From CAWATZ01 sp963784995 (lineage in GTDB: Bacteria; Planctomycetota; Planctomycetia; Gemmatales; Gemmataceae): a stretch of 64,000 nt of DNA. Under the pieces are notes generated by a model. It had not been told where the DNA came from, ran no database searches, and saw nothing but the letters and a program-made list of their open reading frames with translations. A program made the position numbers and the translations under genes. Position 1 is the first letter of the stretch; the number at the start of each line of letters is the position of its first letter. The stretch lies in assembly GCA_963784995.1 (NCBI GenBank), contig CAWATZ010000011.1:248001-312000 (forward strand), read 5' to 3'. Shown here one piece after another: positions 1 through 9,466 of the stretch.

Positions 1-2138
1 AGGGCGGGCGGCGCCAGCGGATCGAGCGGTCGAGCCGCGGCCTGGTTGATCGTATCCGTGTCCCCGCCCCAGGGGACCGGACCGAGGTTGAAGATCCGCC
101 CCAGCAGTTTGCTTTTCTTGCTCAGGGCGTGATGCAGCACCAGCGGACGCAGCCGGCCCCAGGCCCAGTCTTTCGTCTTCCGGCCATGCTTGATCCTCAG
201 CTGGGAGACCACCCAGTGGAGCGCATCGGCCATTTCCTCGGGCCAGGGACGGTCGAACCAGCCATCCGGCTGAGTCCGCAGCAGCCGCGACAGATGGCTG
301 GTCCGGCGAAACGTCCAGAAGTTGTGCTGTGTCAGCGCGCTCGGGTTCTTCCCCAGCACCCAGTTCCACGCCCGCGGCGCTTTCGCCCGGGCCACCCGTT
401 CGGCCATCTCGGCGACGAACAGCTCGTAGACCGTCGCAGCCGGAGAATCGGGCCCCAGCACCCCGTCCCAGGCACGCAACAATTCCAACCCCCAACGCAC
501 TTCGTTGTCGGGTCCGACTGGATCGGTTTCGGGGATGGCCAGCACCGCCTCGCGCATCTCCTCCCAGGCCAGCGCCCGCTGATTCATCTGCAAGGCCTGG
601 CAGGCAGCAACGCTCCAGTCGGACCGCTCTCCCAGGGCCCGGTTGATGGCCAGCAGCCGGTAGCCATCGAGCCAGTCCACCCCCAGGAAGGGCCCACGGT
701 CCGACGGGGTCGGCTGGGTATTGGCGGTGGCGATGAACCCCGGCTCCGGATTGAAGGAATGCGGCATCTGCTCGAACGGGACCGGCTCGGCCAGCCAACC
801 CACTTCCGGGTCCCAGCCGGGCAGGGGAATGGCCCCGGAGCCGCTGCGCCGCTGGGGGGCCGTGCCCGTCAGTTGCCAGCCAATGCTGCCCGAGACGTCG
901 GCACAGACGACGTTCTGCGACATGGCCGGCCAGTCGGCAAGCAGTTGGCGCAGCTCGGCCACGCTCCGGGCCCGATGCGCCCCCAGCAGCCCGGCAATCG
1001 GCCGGGGCTCCAGCCAGACCGCCTGCAAGGAAAGCGCCTCGAAGCCGCCCTCCAGGGCCGGGCTGATGATCGGTCCGCGCGGCGTCACCAGCACGCGCTC
1101 GACAACGGGGCTGTGCCCCTTGACCGAGATCACCTCCTCCCGCACGCCGCACGCAACCCAGCGGTCCCCCTCCCGGACGCTGGCGCCGTCGGGGCCGATT
1201 TCCTCGCGAAACAGGTCGGTGTTATCCACCAGCCCGGCGGTGACGCCCCAGGCGCAGTGACCATTGTGGCCGGCAAAGACGGCCGGGCCACCCACAAAGG
1301 ACGCGCCGGCCAGCGACCACTGTGGGGTGTGCAGATGGGCCAGATACCAGTGGCTGGGCAGCGACGCCTCCAGGTGCGGGTCGTTGGCCAGCAGGGGTCG
1401 GCCGGTGCTGCTGCGCCAGGAAGCGATGGCCCAGTTGTTCGAGGCCAGGCCCGGCTGGACCACGCCGGCGAACACCTTCAGGTCGTGGGCCAGGTGATCG
1501 AGTGCGGGACCAGCGCGGGCCCCGGGCGGAGTGGTGACGAGATGGTCCGGGTCGTGGCTGGGATCGAGCGCCAGCAAGGCCCCCGCACCATCTTCCCGCA
1601 GCACCTTGAGGCGCGCCAGCTCCACGTCCCAGTTGCTGGCCATGGTGAAGGAGACCAGCTTGACCAGCGCCAGGCTCTCCAGCGGCTCCCAGGTGGTCGG
1701 CCGACCGCCCAGCAGGACGAACTCGTGCGGCCGGGACGGCAAACCCAGGCTGTGGCCGGCGTTGACCCCCTGGCTGTAGGCGGCCAGCTGGTCCCGCATT
1801 TCGGCGCTCAGGACGGGCCAGTGCTGCCGGGCCGAATGCAGGAAGCCGATGCGCCGGCTGAGCCGATCCACGGGCAGGGCGGCCGGGCCGACCAGCTCGG
1901 CCAGCGTGCCGTGGGCCACGCGCAGCAGCACCTCCAGCTGAAACGCGCGATCCTGGCCGTGGCAGAACCCCAGGCCAAAGAAGGCGGCCCGTTCATCTTC
2001 GGCCTCGACGTGCGGAATCCCCCAGCGGTCCCGATGAATCCGGAGCCGGCCGTGCAGCCCGGGCACGGACAGGGTCCCTCGCGTCCGGGGCAGACGGCGT
2101 CCCAGGAGCAACCGCATCAGAAGGCGTGGCAGGTTCAA
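1..2138 (-). CDS. Penicillin acylase family protein (C-terminus beyond window)
   Basis: Ntn-hydrolase precursor of the penicillin/acyl-homoserine-lactone acylase family, which hydrolyses amide bonds after self-cleavage into two chains. The N-terminal part has GIPHVEAEDE followed by GFCHGQDRAFQLE, typical of the small chain. At 1442 the reading gives SNNWAIAS, whose Ser becomes the new N-terminal nucleophile, then GRPLLANDPHL. Near the left edge WGGDTDTINQA matches the family's late conserved block, so about 100 residues are missing. No stop codon is seen inside the window. The start is taken as TTG at 2138, which has a GGAGAGGA ribosome site nine bases upstream; ATG at 2117 is the alternative. 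No clear signal peptide. Confidence 0.9.
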   Translation of the reverse strand, partial: MNLPRLLMRLLLGRRLPRTRGTLSVPGLHGRLRIHRDRWGIPHVEAEDERAAFFGLGFCHGQDRAFQLEVLLRVAHGTLAELVGPAALPVDRLSRRIGFLHSARQHWPVLSAEMRDQLAAYSQGVNAGHSLGLPSRPHEFVLLGGRPTTWEPLESLALVKLVSFTMASNWDVELARLKVLREDGAGALLALDPSHDPDHLVTTPPGARAGPALDHLAHDLKVFAGVVQPGLASNNWAIASWRSSTGRPLLANDPHLEASLPSHWYLAHLHTPQWSLAGASFVGGPAVFAGHNGHCAWGVTAGLVDNTDLFREEIGPDGASVREGDRWVACGVREEVISVKGHSPVVERVLVTPRGPIISPALEGGFEALSLQAVWLEPRPIAGLLGAHRARSVAELRQLLADWPAMSQNVVCADVSGSIGWQLTGTAPQRRSGSGAIPLPGWDPEVGWLAEPVPFEQMPHSFNPEPGFIATANTQPTPSDRGPFLGVDWLDGYRLLAINRALGERSDWSVAACQALQMNQRALAWEEMREAVLAIPETDPVGPDNEVRWGLELLRAWDGVLGPDSPAATVYELFVAEMAERVARAKAPRAWNWVLGKNPSALTQHNFWTFRRTSHLSRLLRTQPDGWFDRPWPEEMADALHWVVSQLRIKHGRKTKDWAWGRLRPLVLHHALSKKSKLLGRIFNLGPVPWGGDTDTINQAAARPLDPLAPPA

Positions 2139-2324
2139 CGGGATCTTTCCTCTCCAGGAGATGAGTCGATCTGTTCCGTGAAGCGTTCCTCCTGGTTTGG
2201 ATAGGATGGATCTGCCCGGATGACAAGAACGCGGGCAATCCTGGTCAACGAACCGGCCTCAAGAGTGTTTTAAGAGTGTGACTCTTGTTGCAAGGGCCGA
2301 TCCGCCGCGAGAGGAGAATCCGCG

Positions 2325-3599
2325 ATGAGACAACGGATCACGACAGCCGGGATGTTCCTTCTGCTGTGGGCGGCGGGCTGCGGTTCCCCGCCGCCGCCCA
2401 TCGAGAAGAACGTTCCCGTCCCCTCCGAGAGCAAACCGGTGCAGCCGGCCGTGAGCAAGCCGGACAGGAACGGCCTGGTGACCATGCTCCAGCCCGTGGT
2501 CAAAAACCTGGCTGCTGACGACCCCTTCCGCGTGGCTCTGCACTGGGCCTCCGAGAAAGGGCCACTCCGGCGCGGATCGCATCCCGGGGCTTTTCGCACT
2601 TCCGCGACGGTCGAATCGATGACGTTCCACCTCGGCACACCCCAGGGCCAGAAACTGCAGTTGCAGGTGAAGCCGGGCCCGAAAGACCAGCACTCGAGCA
2701 TGGATTTTGGTCAGCTACCGACTTTCCTGCTGACACTGACCGCGGAGGGAGTGCAAGGGGCCCATGAGGGAAAGTGGACCTGGGCCAAGGAGGAAAAACT
2801 CGATCGGACGCGCCCAGGAGAGTACACCGTCCGCATCACTGGTTCCATCATCCGGGACAAGGCCGAGCCAATCCTGTTCGCCAGTGAGTCCGTTACTCTG
2901 CGGGTTGATCCGGAACGCCGCTCCCAGGCAAGCGTCGAGGTCCTTGCCCGGCGAGCCCTCAAGAAGCAAGTCTCCCAGCTCGATCCCAAAGCGACTCCCT
3001 TGATCCGGGACGACCAGGACGGCAACTGGCTCGTCAGTTTCCACGTTTCCGGACCCACGTGGAGGTACACCGAATACACTGTTGCCGTGAAGCCAGACGG
3101 ATCGCTGGCCGGCATCTCGAGTCGGGAGGTGTCCACGTGCATCGCCCGGGGGACCCTGATCGCCACCGAGTCCGGCCCCAGGCCGATCGAGGAAGTGCGT
3201 GTCGGCGATCAGGTCTGGGGCTTCAACACCCAGGCCAGCCGACGGCTGCTGACCCGGGTGCGGCTGATTCGCGTGGCCGAGGCGACCGAGACCTTGTGCT
3301 TCGGAAAGACACTGCGCGTTACTCCCGAGCATCCGCTGTGGACTGGGCGGTGGGTGTCCGCGGGGCTGGTTGGCGAGAACGACTCGCTTCTGGACCTGCA
3401 GTTGCAGCCGGTGGCTGCCGGCAAACCGCGGCGCCTCCACGAGCGGGTCACAGTTTATGACCTCACGGTGGACGAACCGCACTGCTTCTTCGCCGGCGGC
3501 TTCCTGGTCCACAACAAGGATCGCGCTTTCTCACCCCAGCTTGACGATCCCTGGTATGCCTGCTGGCCGGAACACCTTCCGGCTCAGAAAACCGAGTAA
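2325..3599 (+). CDS. Lipoprotein with C-terminal Hint domain, copy 1
   Basis: 424 residues. The N-terminus is a short lipoprotein signal with an AAGC lipobox, so the protein is probably membrane-anchored. Residues 20-270 are of unknown function. Residues 272-397 form a Hint (hedgehog/intein) domain: it starts at Cys272 in STCIARGTLIA, has the TPEHPLW block with the family His, and ends with FFAGGFLVHN. The residue after the terminal Asn is Lys, not Cys/Ser/Thr, so splicing is not expected; N-terminal cleavage or thioester chemistry is possible. It is followed 12 bases later by a close paralogue. AGGAG precedes the ATG. The function of the lipoprotein part is unknown. Confidence 0.85.
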   Translation: MRQRITTAGMFLLLWAAGCGSPPPPIEKNVPVPSESKPVQPAVSKPDRNGLVTMLQPVVKNLAADDPFRVALHWASEKGPLRRGSHPGAFRTSATVESMTFHLGTPQGQKLQLQVKPGPKDQHSSMDFGQLPTFLLTLTAEGVQGAHEGKWTWAKEEKLDRTRPGEYTVRITGSIIRDKAEPILFASESVTLRVDPERRSQASVEVLARRALKKQVSQLDPKATPLIRDDQDGNWLVSFHVSGPTWRYTEYTVAVKPDGSLAGISSREVSTCIARGTLIATESGPRPIEEVRVGDQVWGFNTQASRRLLTRVRLIRVAEATETLCFGKTLRVTPEHPLWTGRWVSAGLVGENDSLLDLQLQPVAAGKPRRLHERVTVYDLTVDEPHCFFAGGFLVHNKDRAFSPQLDDPWYACWPEHLPAQKTE

Positions 3600-3611
3600 G
3601 GAGAATCTGCG

Positions 3612-4883
3612 ATGAGACAACGGATCACGCCAGCCGGGATGTTCCTTCTGCTGTGGGCGGCGGGGTGCGGTTCCCCGACGCCGCCCATCGAAAAGGGCGT
3701 TCCCGTTCCTTCCGAGAGCAAACCGGTGCAGCCGGCCGTGAGCAAGCCGGACAAGAACGGCCTGGTGACCATGCTCCAGCCCGTCGTCAAAACCCTGGCT
3801 GCTGACGACCCCTTCCGCGTCGCCTTGCACTTTGCCACCGAGAAAGGTCCACTCCAGTACGGGACGATTCCCGGAGGCTTTCGGAGTTACGCCACGGTCG
3901 AATCGATGACCTTCCACGTCAGTACCCCCCAGGGACAGAAACTGCAACGGAAGGTCAAACCGGGCCCCAGGGACCATAACCTGAGCATGGATCTTGCTCA
4001 GAGAGCGACTTTCCTGCTGACCCTGACCGAAGAGGAAGTGCGGGGGATCTACGAGGAAAAGTGGGCCTGGGCCGGGGAGGAAAAGCTGGATCTGACGCGC
4101 CCCGGTGAGTACACCGTCCGCATCAGCGGTTCCATTATCCGGGAAAAAGGCGAGCCGATCCCGTTTGCCAGCGAGCCTGTTACTCTCCAGGTTTCACCGG
4201 AGCGCCGCTCTCAGGCGAATGTCGAAACCATTGCTCGGACCGCCCTGAAGAAGCAAGTCTCCCAGCTCGATCCCAAAGCAATCCCATTCATCCGCGACGA
4301 CCAGGACGGCAACTGGCTGGTCAGTTATCAGGTCGAGGGGGCTCTGTGGAAGGCCACCAACTACACTGTCGTCGTCAAGCCGGACGGATCGGTGGCAGGC
4401 ATCTCCAGCCAGGAAGTGTCAACCTGCATCGCCAGAGGGACCCTGATCGCCACCGAGTCCGGTCCCAGGCCAGTCGAGGACGTGCGTTTCGGCGACCAGC
4501 TCTGGGGCTACGACACTCAGAGCCGCAAGAAGGTGCTGACCCGGGTGCAGTTCATTCGCAGGGCCGAGGCGACCGAGACTTTGCGCTTCGGAGAGACGCT
4601 GCGCGTTACTGCCGAACATCCCCTCTGGATTGGACAGTGGTCCCCTGCGAGGCTGGTTGGGGAGAACGACTCGCTTCTGGACGTGCAGTTGCAGCCGGTC
4701 GCCGCGGGCAAACCGCAGCGCCTCCACGAGCGGGTCACGGTGTATGACCTCACGGTGGCGGAACCGCACTGCTTCTTCGCCGGTGGCTTCCTCGTTCACA
4801 ACAAGACTCGCGCCTTCGAGCCGATCGATGGTATATGGTACGCGAACTGGCCTGAACACCTTCCGTCTCAGAAAAAGGAATGA
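3612..4883 (+). CDS. Lipoprotein with C-terminal Hint domain, copy 2
   Basis: 423 residues, very similar to the preceding gene over its whole length, including the lipobox, Cys272, the TAEHPLW block and the C-terminal LVHNK. It is clearly a tandem duplicate; spacing and an AAGGAG ribosome site suggest co-transcription. The Hint domain again lacks a nucleophile after the terminal Asn. The short tail after the Hint domain (about 25 residues) differs from copy 1, while the upstream domain keeps the same conserved blocks. Function unknown beyond the predicted surface anchoring and Hint chemistry. Confidence 0.85.
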   Translation: MRQRITPAGMFLLLWAAGCGSPTPPIEKGVPVPSESKPVQPAVSKPDKNGLVTMLQPVVKTLAADDPFRVALHFATEKGPLQYGTIPGGFRSYATVESMTFHVSTPQGQKLQRKVKPGPRDHNLSMDLAQRATFLLTLTEEEVRGIYEEKWAWAGEEKLDLTRPGEYTVRISGSIIREKGEPIPFASEPVTLQVSPERRSQANVETIARTALKKQVSQLDPKAIPFIRDDQDGNWLVSYQVEGALWKATNYTVVVKPDGSVAGISSQEVSTCIARGTLIATESGPRPVEDVRFGDQLWGYDTQSRKKVLTRVQFIRRAEATETLRFGETLRVTAEHPLWIGQWSPARLVGENDSLLDVQLQPVAAGKPQRLHERVTVYDLTVAEPHCFFAGGFLVHNKTRAFEPIDGIWYANWPEHLPSQKKE

Positions 4884-4897
4884 GAGGAGAATCCGCG

Positions 4898-5345
4898 ATG
4901 AGACAACCAGTCACGACCACCGGGATGTTCCTTCTGCTGTGTGCGGTGGGGTGTGGTTCCACGGAGCCACCCATCGAGAAAGACGTTCCCGCTCCTGCCG
5001 AGAGCAAGCCGGTGCAGCCGGCCGTGAGCAAGCCGGACAGGAATGGCCTGGTGACCATGCTCCAGCCCGTCGTCAAAAACCTGGCTGCGGAAGATCCCTT
5101 CCGCGTGGCCCTGCACTGGGCCTCCGAGAAAGGACCACTCAAGCAAGGGGAAATTCCCGGTGGCTATCGGAACTTCGCCACGGTCGAATCGATGACCTTC
5201 CACGTCAGCACACCCAGGGGCCAGAAACTGCAACGCAAGGTCAAGCCGGGACCGAAGGATCAGTTCTCGGGCCTGGACTTCTCTCAGAAACCAACCTTCC
5301 TGCTGACGCTGACCGCAGAGGGAGTGCAGGGGATGGGCGAGGAGT
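4898..5345 (+). pseudogene. Truncated third copy of the Hint lipoprotein
   Basis: The first about 149 codons match copies 1 and 2 (MRQPVTTTGM start, lipobox, and the GVQGM segment), then homology stops abruptly. The remaining open frame runs antisense through the aldose epimerase gene and is not real. The whole Hint domain is missing. The start at 4898 is chosen by homology and by GAGGAG upstream; an upstream ATG overlaps the stop of copy 2. The deletion may have removed everything up to the end of the convergent epimerase gene. Confidence 0.8.
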
Positions 5346-5392
5346 GTCTTCAGTTTGGGGCAATTCTCGGCGCGTTGAGGATCTCGCGACTC

Positions 5393-6517
5393 TCACTCCG
5401 CCTTGAACGCGTAAATCGTCCTCTGCAGGTAGGTCTGGCCCGGCCGCAGGATGATCGACGGGAAGTCCGGCTTGTTGACCGAATCGGGAAAGTGCTGCGC
5501 CTCCAGGCAGAACCCGGCGTGCTTGTTGGAGACCGCACCGCCCTTGCCCTTGTTCTTGCCGTCGAGGAAATTGCCCGTGTACAGCTGGATGCCCGGCTCG
5601 GTGGTCCGCACTTCCATCACCCGGCCCGTCTTCGGATCCTTGACTCGCGCCGCCAGGTGGGGCTCTTTCCCTTCGCCCCCGCGCAGCACGTAGTTCAGGT
5701 CGTACCCTCCCTTCACCTCGCCGATGCGTTTGCCGATCGCCGTGGGCTTGGTGAAGTCAAACGGCGTCCCCTTGACCGGCTCGATTTTCCCGGTGGGAAT
5801 CAACGTGTCGTCGGTCGGCGTGTACTTGTCGGCCAGGATGGTCAATTCGTGGTCGAGGATGTCGCCGGAACCGTGGCCGGCCAGGTTAAAGTAACTATGA
5901 TGGGCCAGGTTCACCGGCGTCGCCTTGTCGGTCGTCGCCTCATAGTACAGGAGCAGCTCGTTGTTTGGGGTCAGCACGTAGGTCACGTTCACCTTAAGCG
6001 TGCCGGGGTAGCCTTCCTCACCATCCGGGCTGGTGTAGCTCAACATCAGCGCCTGGGCTTCCGTAGCCTTGACCTGCTGAGCCTTCCAGACCACCTTGTC
6101 GAACCCCTTCTTGCCGCCGTGCAGATGGTTGGGGCCGTTGTTGGTCGCCAGCTTGTACTCCTTGCCATCGAGGGTGAACCGCCCCTTGGCGATCCGGTTG
6201 GCCACCCGGCCGGCGTTGGCGCCGAAGAACGGATTCCCGGCGACGTAGTCCTTGAGGTTGTCGAAGCCCAGCACCACGTCGGCCGTCTTGCCCGATTTGT
6301 CCGGGACGTGCAGCTCGGTCACGATGGCCCCGTAGGTGATGATCTTGGCGGTCATGCCCTTGCCGTTGGTGAGCGTATACTCGTCAATCGGCGTGCCGTC
6401 GGGCAGCTTGCCGAAGGGTTTCTTCTCAATGCCGGCCTTGGGTTCGGCGGCGATCACGGCTGACCCGGCCAGCAGCCCGATGAGCAGCAACCCGACGTGG
6501 AAAACGGTGTGTGTCAT
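5393..6517 (-). CDS. galM: Secreted aldose 1-epimerase (mutarotase)
   Basis: 374 residues, GalM family, interconverting alpha and beta anomers of hexoses. It has a signal peptide ending around AVIAAEP, so it is probably periplasmic. Family landmarks: NPFFGANAGRVANRI, the substrate His in NHLHGG, the catalytic His in AHHSYFNLAGH, and the glutamate region in FCLEAQHFPD. Length is normal for an exported GalM. It is divergent from the gamma-glutamyltransferase gene and converges on the truncated Hint gene. Confidence 0.95.
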   Translation of the reverse strand: MTHTVFHVGLLLIGLLAGSAVIAAEPKAGIEKKPFGKLPDGTPIDEYTLTNGKGMTAKIITYGAIVTELHVPDKSGKTADVVLGFDNLKDYVAGNPFFGANAGRVANRIAKGRFTLDGKEYKLATNNGPNHLHGGKKGFDKVVWKAQQVKATEAQALMLSYTSPDGEEGYPGTLKVNVTYVLTPNNELLLYYEATTDKATPVNLAHHSYFNLAGHGSGDILDHELTILADKYTPTDDTLIPTGKIEPVKGTPFDFTKPTAIGKRIGEVKGGYDLNYVLRGGEGKEPHLAARVKDPKTGRVMEVRTTEPGIQLYTGNFLDGKNKGKGGAVSNKHAGFCLEAQHFPDSVNKPDFPSIILRPGQTYLQRTIYAFKAE

Positions 6518-6624
6518 GATGCGACTCCCTTGATGCGAGCAACTTCGGTATCATGGACCCGTGGTATTGTCCGTGCCGGACCGCTTGTCGGCCAGCTTTC
6601 TCTCTTCAGGAAAGAGATCGCACC

Positions 6625-8304
6625 GTGAAAACCCTTTACCTTCTGCCCGCTCTCTGTTGTCTGCCGGTCCTGTTAGCTGCCGCCGAGCCCGAGCCGGTGC
6701 GCTTCCGCAATGGTGCCGTGGTCACGGTCAGCGCTCCGGCCTCGGACGTCGGCGTCACGGTCCTGAAGCAGGGCGGCAACGCCGTCGATGCCGCGGTGGC
6801 CGTGGCCTTCGCTCTGACGGTGACCCATCCCGCGGCCGGCAACGTGGGCGGCGGCGGCTTCATGGTCGTCGTGCCTCCGAAGGGGGGAGTCGAGCCGACC
6901 TGCTTCGACTTCCGGGAGAGGGCGCCGGGCGCAGCCAACCGGGAAATGTTCGTCAAGCCGGAGGGCCGGACGGCCCATCGGCGTGTGGGTGTGCCGGGCA
7001 CGGTGCGCGGCCTGGCCCTGGCCCACAGTCGTTTCGGCAAACTTCCCTGGAAAGAGCTGGTCGCGCCGGCCGTCGCCCTGGCGCGCGACGGCTTCCTCCT
7101 GGACGAGGCCCATGCCCGGGCGCTCAACGGGGTGCTGCGCAAGGACAAGCCGACGGACAATCCCGAACTGCACCGCGTCTTCGGCCGGCCCGACGGCAAG
7201 CCCTGGAAGGCGGAGGACCGGATGGTCCAGCCGGACCTGGCACGCACGTTGCAGCGCATCGCCGAGGAAGGGGCCGATGCCTTTTACAAGGGCGTGATCG
7301 CCGAACAGATCGAGGCCGAGATGAAACGCGGCGGCGGGCTGATTACCCGGGCTGACCTGGCCGCCTACCAGGCGAAGGAACGCAAGCCGCTTCGCGGCAG
7401 TTATCGCAGTTGTGAAATCATCTCGATGCCGCCGCCCTCCTCCGGAGGAACGGCGCTGATCGAGATGCTGAACATCCTCGAAAACTTCGATCTGCGCAAA
7501 CAGGGCCGCTGGTCGCCGGAGACGCTGCATCTGCTGGCGGAAGCGATGAAGCGGGCCTACCGCGACCGGGCCGCTCATCTCGGCGATCCGGACTTTGTGA
7601 AAGTTCCCGTCGAGCTGATCAGCAAGGAGCATGCCCGAAAGCTGGCGCTGGCGATCGATCCGAAGAAGGCCACGCCCAGCGCCCAGCTGGCCGGAGACAT
7701 TCCGCTGGCGAAGGAAAGCGAAGAGACGACGCATTTCTCGGTGATCGATCGCGATCGGCTGGCGGTCAGCATGACCTACACGCTGGAGGACTCGTTCGGC
7801 AGCCGGGTCGTGGTCAAGGGAGCGGGCTTCCTGCTCAATGACGAGATGAACGATTTCAACTGGCTGCCGGGCGTGACGGACCGCACGGGCAGGATCGGCA
7901 CGGAAGCGAACCAGGTTGTCCCGCGCAAACGCATGCTCAGCTCGATGACGCCCACCGTCGTCTGCCGGGATGGCAAGCCGCTCCTGATTACCGGCAGCCC
8001 AGGCGGCCGAACGATCATCAACACGGTGTTGTGTGTCCTCGTCAACGTGATCGACTTCGACATGGACGTGCGCTCGGCCGTGGACAGTCCGCGGATGCAC
8101 CACCAGTGGCTGCCCGACCGGATTCGCTTCGAGCCCGAACTGGCCAAACGGCGCGAGACGCTCACCGCGCTGGAGAAGATGGGGCAGATCCTCGACCGGC
8201 CGGCCCGGCAGGGAGATGCTCACACCATCTGGATCGATCCGAAGACGGGGGAACTGGTGGGAGCGGCGGACCGACGCATCAGCGGCAAGGCGACGGGGCA
8301 TTGA
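6625..8304 (+). CDS. ggt: Gamma-glutamyltransferase (glutathione hydrolase)
   Basis: 559 residues from GTG at 6625. This start is preceded by AGGAAAGAG and leads straight into a signal peptide (KTLYLLPALCCLPVLLAAA); an ATG at 6553 would put 24 odd residues in front. Ntn-hydrolase that cleaves gamma-glutamyl bonds of glutathione in the periplasm after self-processing. The nucleophile is the first Thr of TTHFSVID, near residue 368. Other landmarks are GGNAVDAAVA, VGGGGFMV, the lid region TLEDSFGS and the oxyanion segment GSPGGRTIINT. Full length. Confidence 0.95.
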   Translation: MKTLYLLPALCCLPVLLAAAEPEPVRFRNGAVVTVSAPASDVGVTVLKQGGNAVDAAVAVAFALTVTHPAAGNVGGGGFMVVVPPKGGVEPTCFDFRERAPGAANREMFVKPEGRTAHRRVGVPGTVRGLALAHSRFGKLPWKELVAPAVALARDGFLLDEAHARALNGVLRKDKPTDNPELHRVFGRPDGKPWKAEDRMVQPDLARTLQRIAEEGADAFYKGVIAEQIEAEMKRGGGLITRADLAAYQAKERKPLRGSYRSCEIISMPPPSSGGTALIEMLNILENFDLRKQGRWSPETLHLLAEAMKRAYRDRAAHLGDPDFVKVPVELISKEHARKLALAIDPKKATPSAQLAGDIPLAKESEETTHFSVIDRDRLAVSMTYTLEDSFGSRVVVKGAGFLLNDEMNDFNWLPGVTDRTGRIGTEANQVVPRKRMLSSMTPTVVCRDGKPLLITGSPGGRTIINTVLCVLVNVIDFDMDVRSAVDSPRMHHQWLPDRIRFEPELAKRRETLTALEKMGQILDRPARQGDAHTIWIDPKTGELVGAADRRISGKATGH

Positions 8305-8342
8305 GCGAGTGAACCTGTTTGCGGGGGAGGTGTCCTGACATC

Positions 8343-8549
8343 ATGCCAACCGACGATCGCAAACGCGAACTGCGCGAACTGAAGCGGGCCATAAAGAAGG
8401 CCGGCAACCGGAAGCGCCGCCAGACGCTGAAACGGGATCTGCGCGACAACCCCGAGGAGGCTGCGCACACCGAGTTCGAGTTTGGGAGAGACAGTTCTAC
8501 AGGGCTGAACGGCATCGACCGGAAGGCGCGACGGGACGAAGAAGAGTAG
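8343..8549 (+). CDS. Small charged protein of unknown function
   Basis: 68 residues, very rich in Arg, Lys, Asp and Glu, with the segment AHTEFEFGRDSSTGLNGID near the end. It starts at ATG 8343 after a GGGGGAGG ribosome site. I recognise the style of a small conserved planctomycete protein but no named family. It follows ggt in the same direction. Its stop codon lies inside a palindromic repeat. Confidence 0.6.
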   Translation: MPTDDRKRELRELKRAIKKAGNRKRRQTLKRDLRDNPEEAAHTEFEFGRDSSTGLNGIDRKARRDEEE

Positions 8550-8580
8550 GGTGGGCCTCGCTGCGCTCGGACCACCCTAC
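8546..8580. repeat. Intergenic palindrome
   Basis: Inverted repeat with 9-bp outer arms (GTAGGGTGG and its complement) around a GC-rich centre. It covers the stop codon of the small gene before it and may act as its terminator. It belongs to the class of dispersed planctomycete palindromes found throughout this window. Confidence 0.7.
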
Positions 8581-8608
8581 GGAGACAATCCCGCCTGTTT
8601 CTACCGCG

Positions 8609-9319
8609 TCACTGGCTCACCGGCTGTTCCGGGACCGGGAAGCGGACGTTCAGGTTGGCACCCGCCCAGACCCTGACGGTCTGCTTTTGCGTCACTTCCT
8701 TGCCGTCCTGCATCCACTTGGCCATCACGTCGTAGGAGTATTTCGCGCCGGGTTGCAGAGCCGGCGACTGAAACTCCCGCAGCGTTCCCGTCGATTTCAT
8801 TTTCTCGCCCGCGAACCAGACCTGGGCGTTGGCCGGCACATTCAGATGAATGTGGGCGGTGGTGTCAGCCGGTGCAGCCGGCTGGGTCTGCACGTTGAGC
8901 GCGACTCCACCGGTGGCGTACGGAGAGTAATTGTACAGGCTGCTGGGATACGTACCCCCATAGTAGTAGGGGGAGTAGTTGCTCCCATAGGAGTAGGGAT
9001 AGGAGTACCCTCCATAGTTGTAGGGGTAGTTGTAACCCCCATAGGAGTAGGGATAGTAGTAGCTGCCGTAGTAGCCGGGGTTGTAGCCGATGCCATAGCG
9101 GCCGAAGCTCGTGCCGTAATAGCCGCCGACGTGCCCGATGCCAACGTGCCCGATGCCAACGTGGCCGATGCCAACGTGGCCGCCACCGAAGCCGCCGCCG
9201 CCGTGACCACCGCCGCCGTGACCACCGCCGCCGTGGGCCAGAGCGCTCCCCGCCGTCCAGGTGAGGATGGCGCCGCTCAGAAGCAACAGGCCGCAGAAAG
9301 AAAGTGCTCGCCGAACCAT
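8609..9319 (-). CDS. Exported Gly/Tyr-rich protein with TIGR03000 domain
   Basis: 236 residues from ATG 9319, chosen over the ATG at 9334 because GGGGGATGC lies just upstream. It has a signal peptide, then HGGGG repeats, three or four GHVGI repeats, and a long Tyr/Gly/Pro stretch of PYSYGG/YNYPYNYGG units (roughly residues 70-135). The last 80 residues (HLNVPANAQVWFAGEKM to NVRFPVP) match TIGR03000, a domain known only from planctomycetes and of unknown function. It resembles a structural cell-envelope protein; that role is inference. Confidence 0.85.
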   Translation of the reverse strand: MVRRALSFCGLLLLSGAILTWTAGSALAHGGGGHGGGGHGGGGFGGGHVGIGHVGIGHVGIGHVGGYYGTSFGRYGIGYNPGYYGSYYYPYSYGGYNYPYNYGGYSYPYSYGSNYSPYYYGGTYPSSLYNYSPYATGGVALNVQTQPAAPADTTAHIHLNVPANAQVWFAGEKMKSTGTLREFQSPALQPGAKYSYDVMAKWMQDGKEVTQKQTVRVWAGANLNVRFPVPEQPVSQ

Positions 9320-9466
9320 GATTGCATCCCCCATTTGTCGCCTGCACCCAGGAAAAGGTCGAAACGTCAGGCCGATTCGCTTCCCGCCGGAAGAGGTGCC
9401 GCAGGCTCTCTATCTTCATTCTACGCAGAAGCGCGGTCCACGTATCACCAGGCGACACGTATCCGG

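Noticed and set aside
129..2204. Long plus-strand open frame of 691 codons
   Set aside because: It is the shadow of the penicillin acylase gene, whose catalytic motifs are on the minus strand.
4880..6463. 527-codon plus-strand frame
   Set aside because: Only the first about 155 codons are homologous to the Hint lipoproteins; the rest is antisense to galM.
8900..9240. Tandem DNA repeats as a possible non-coding satellite
   Set aside because: They encode the Gly/His and Tyr/Gly repeats of an exported protein with signal peptide and TIGR03000 domain.
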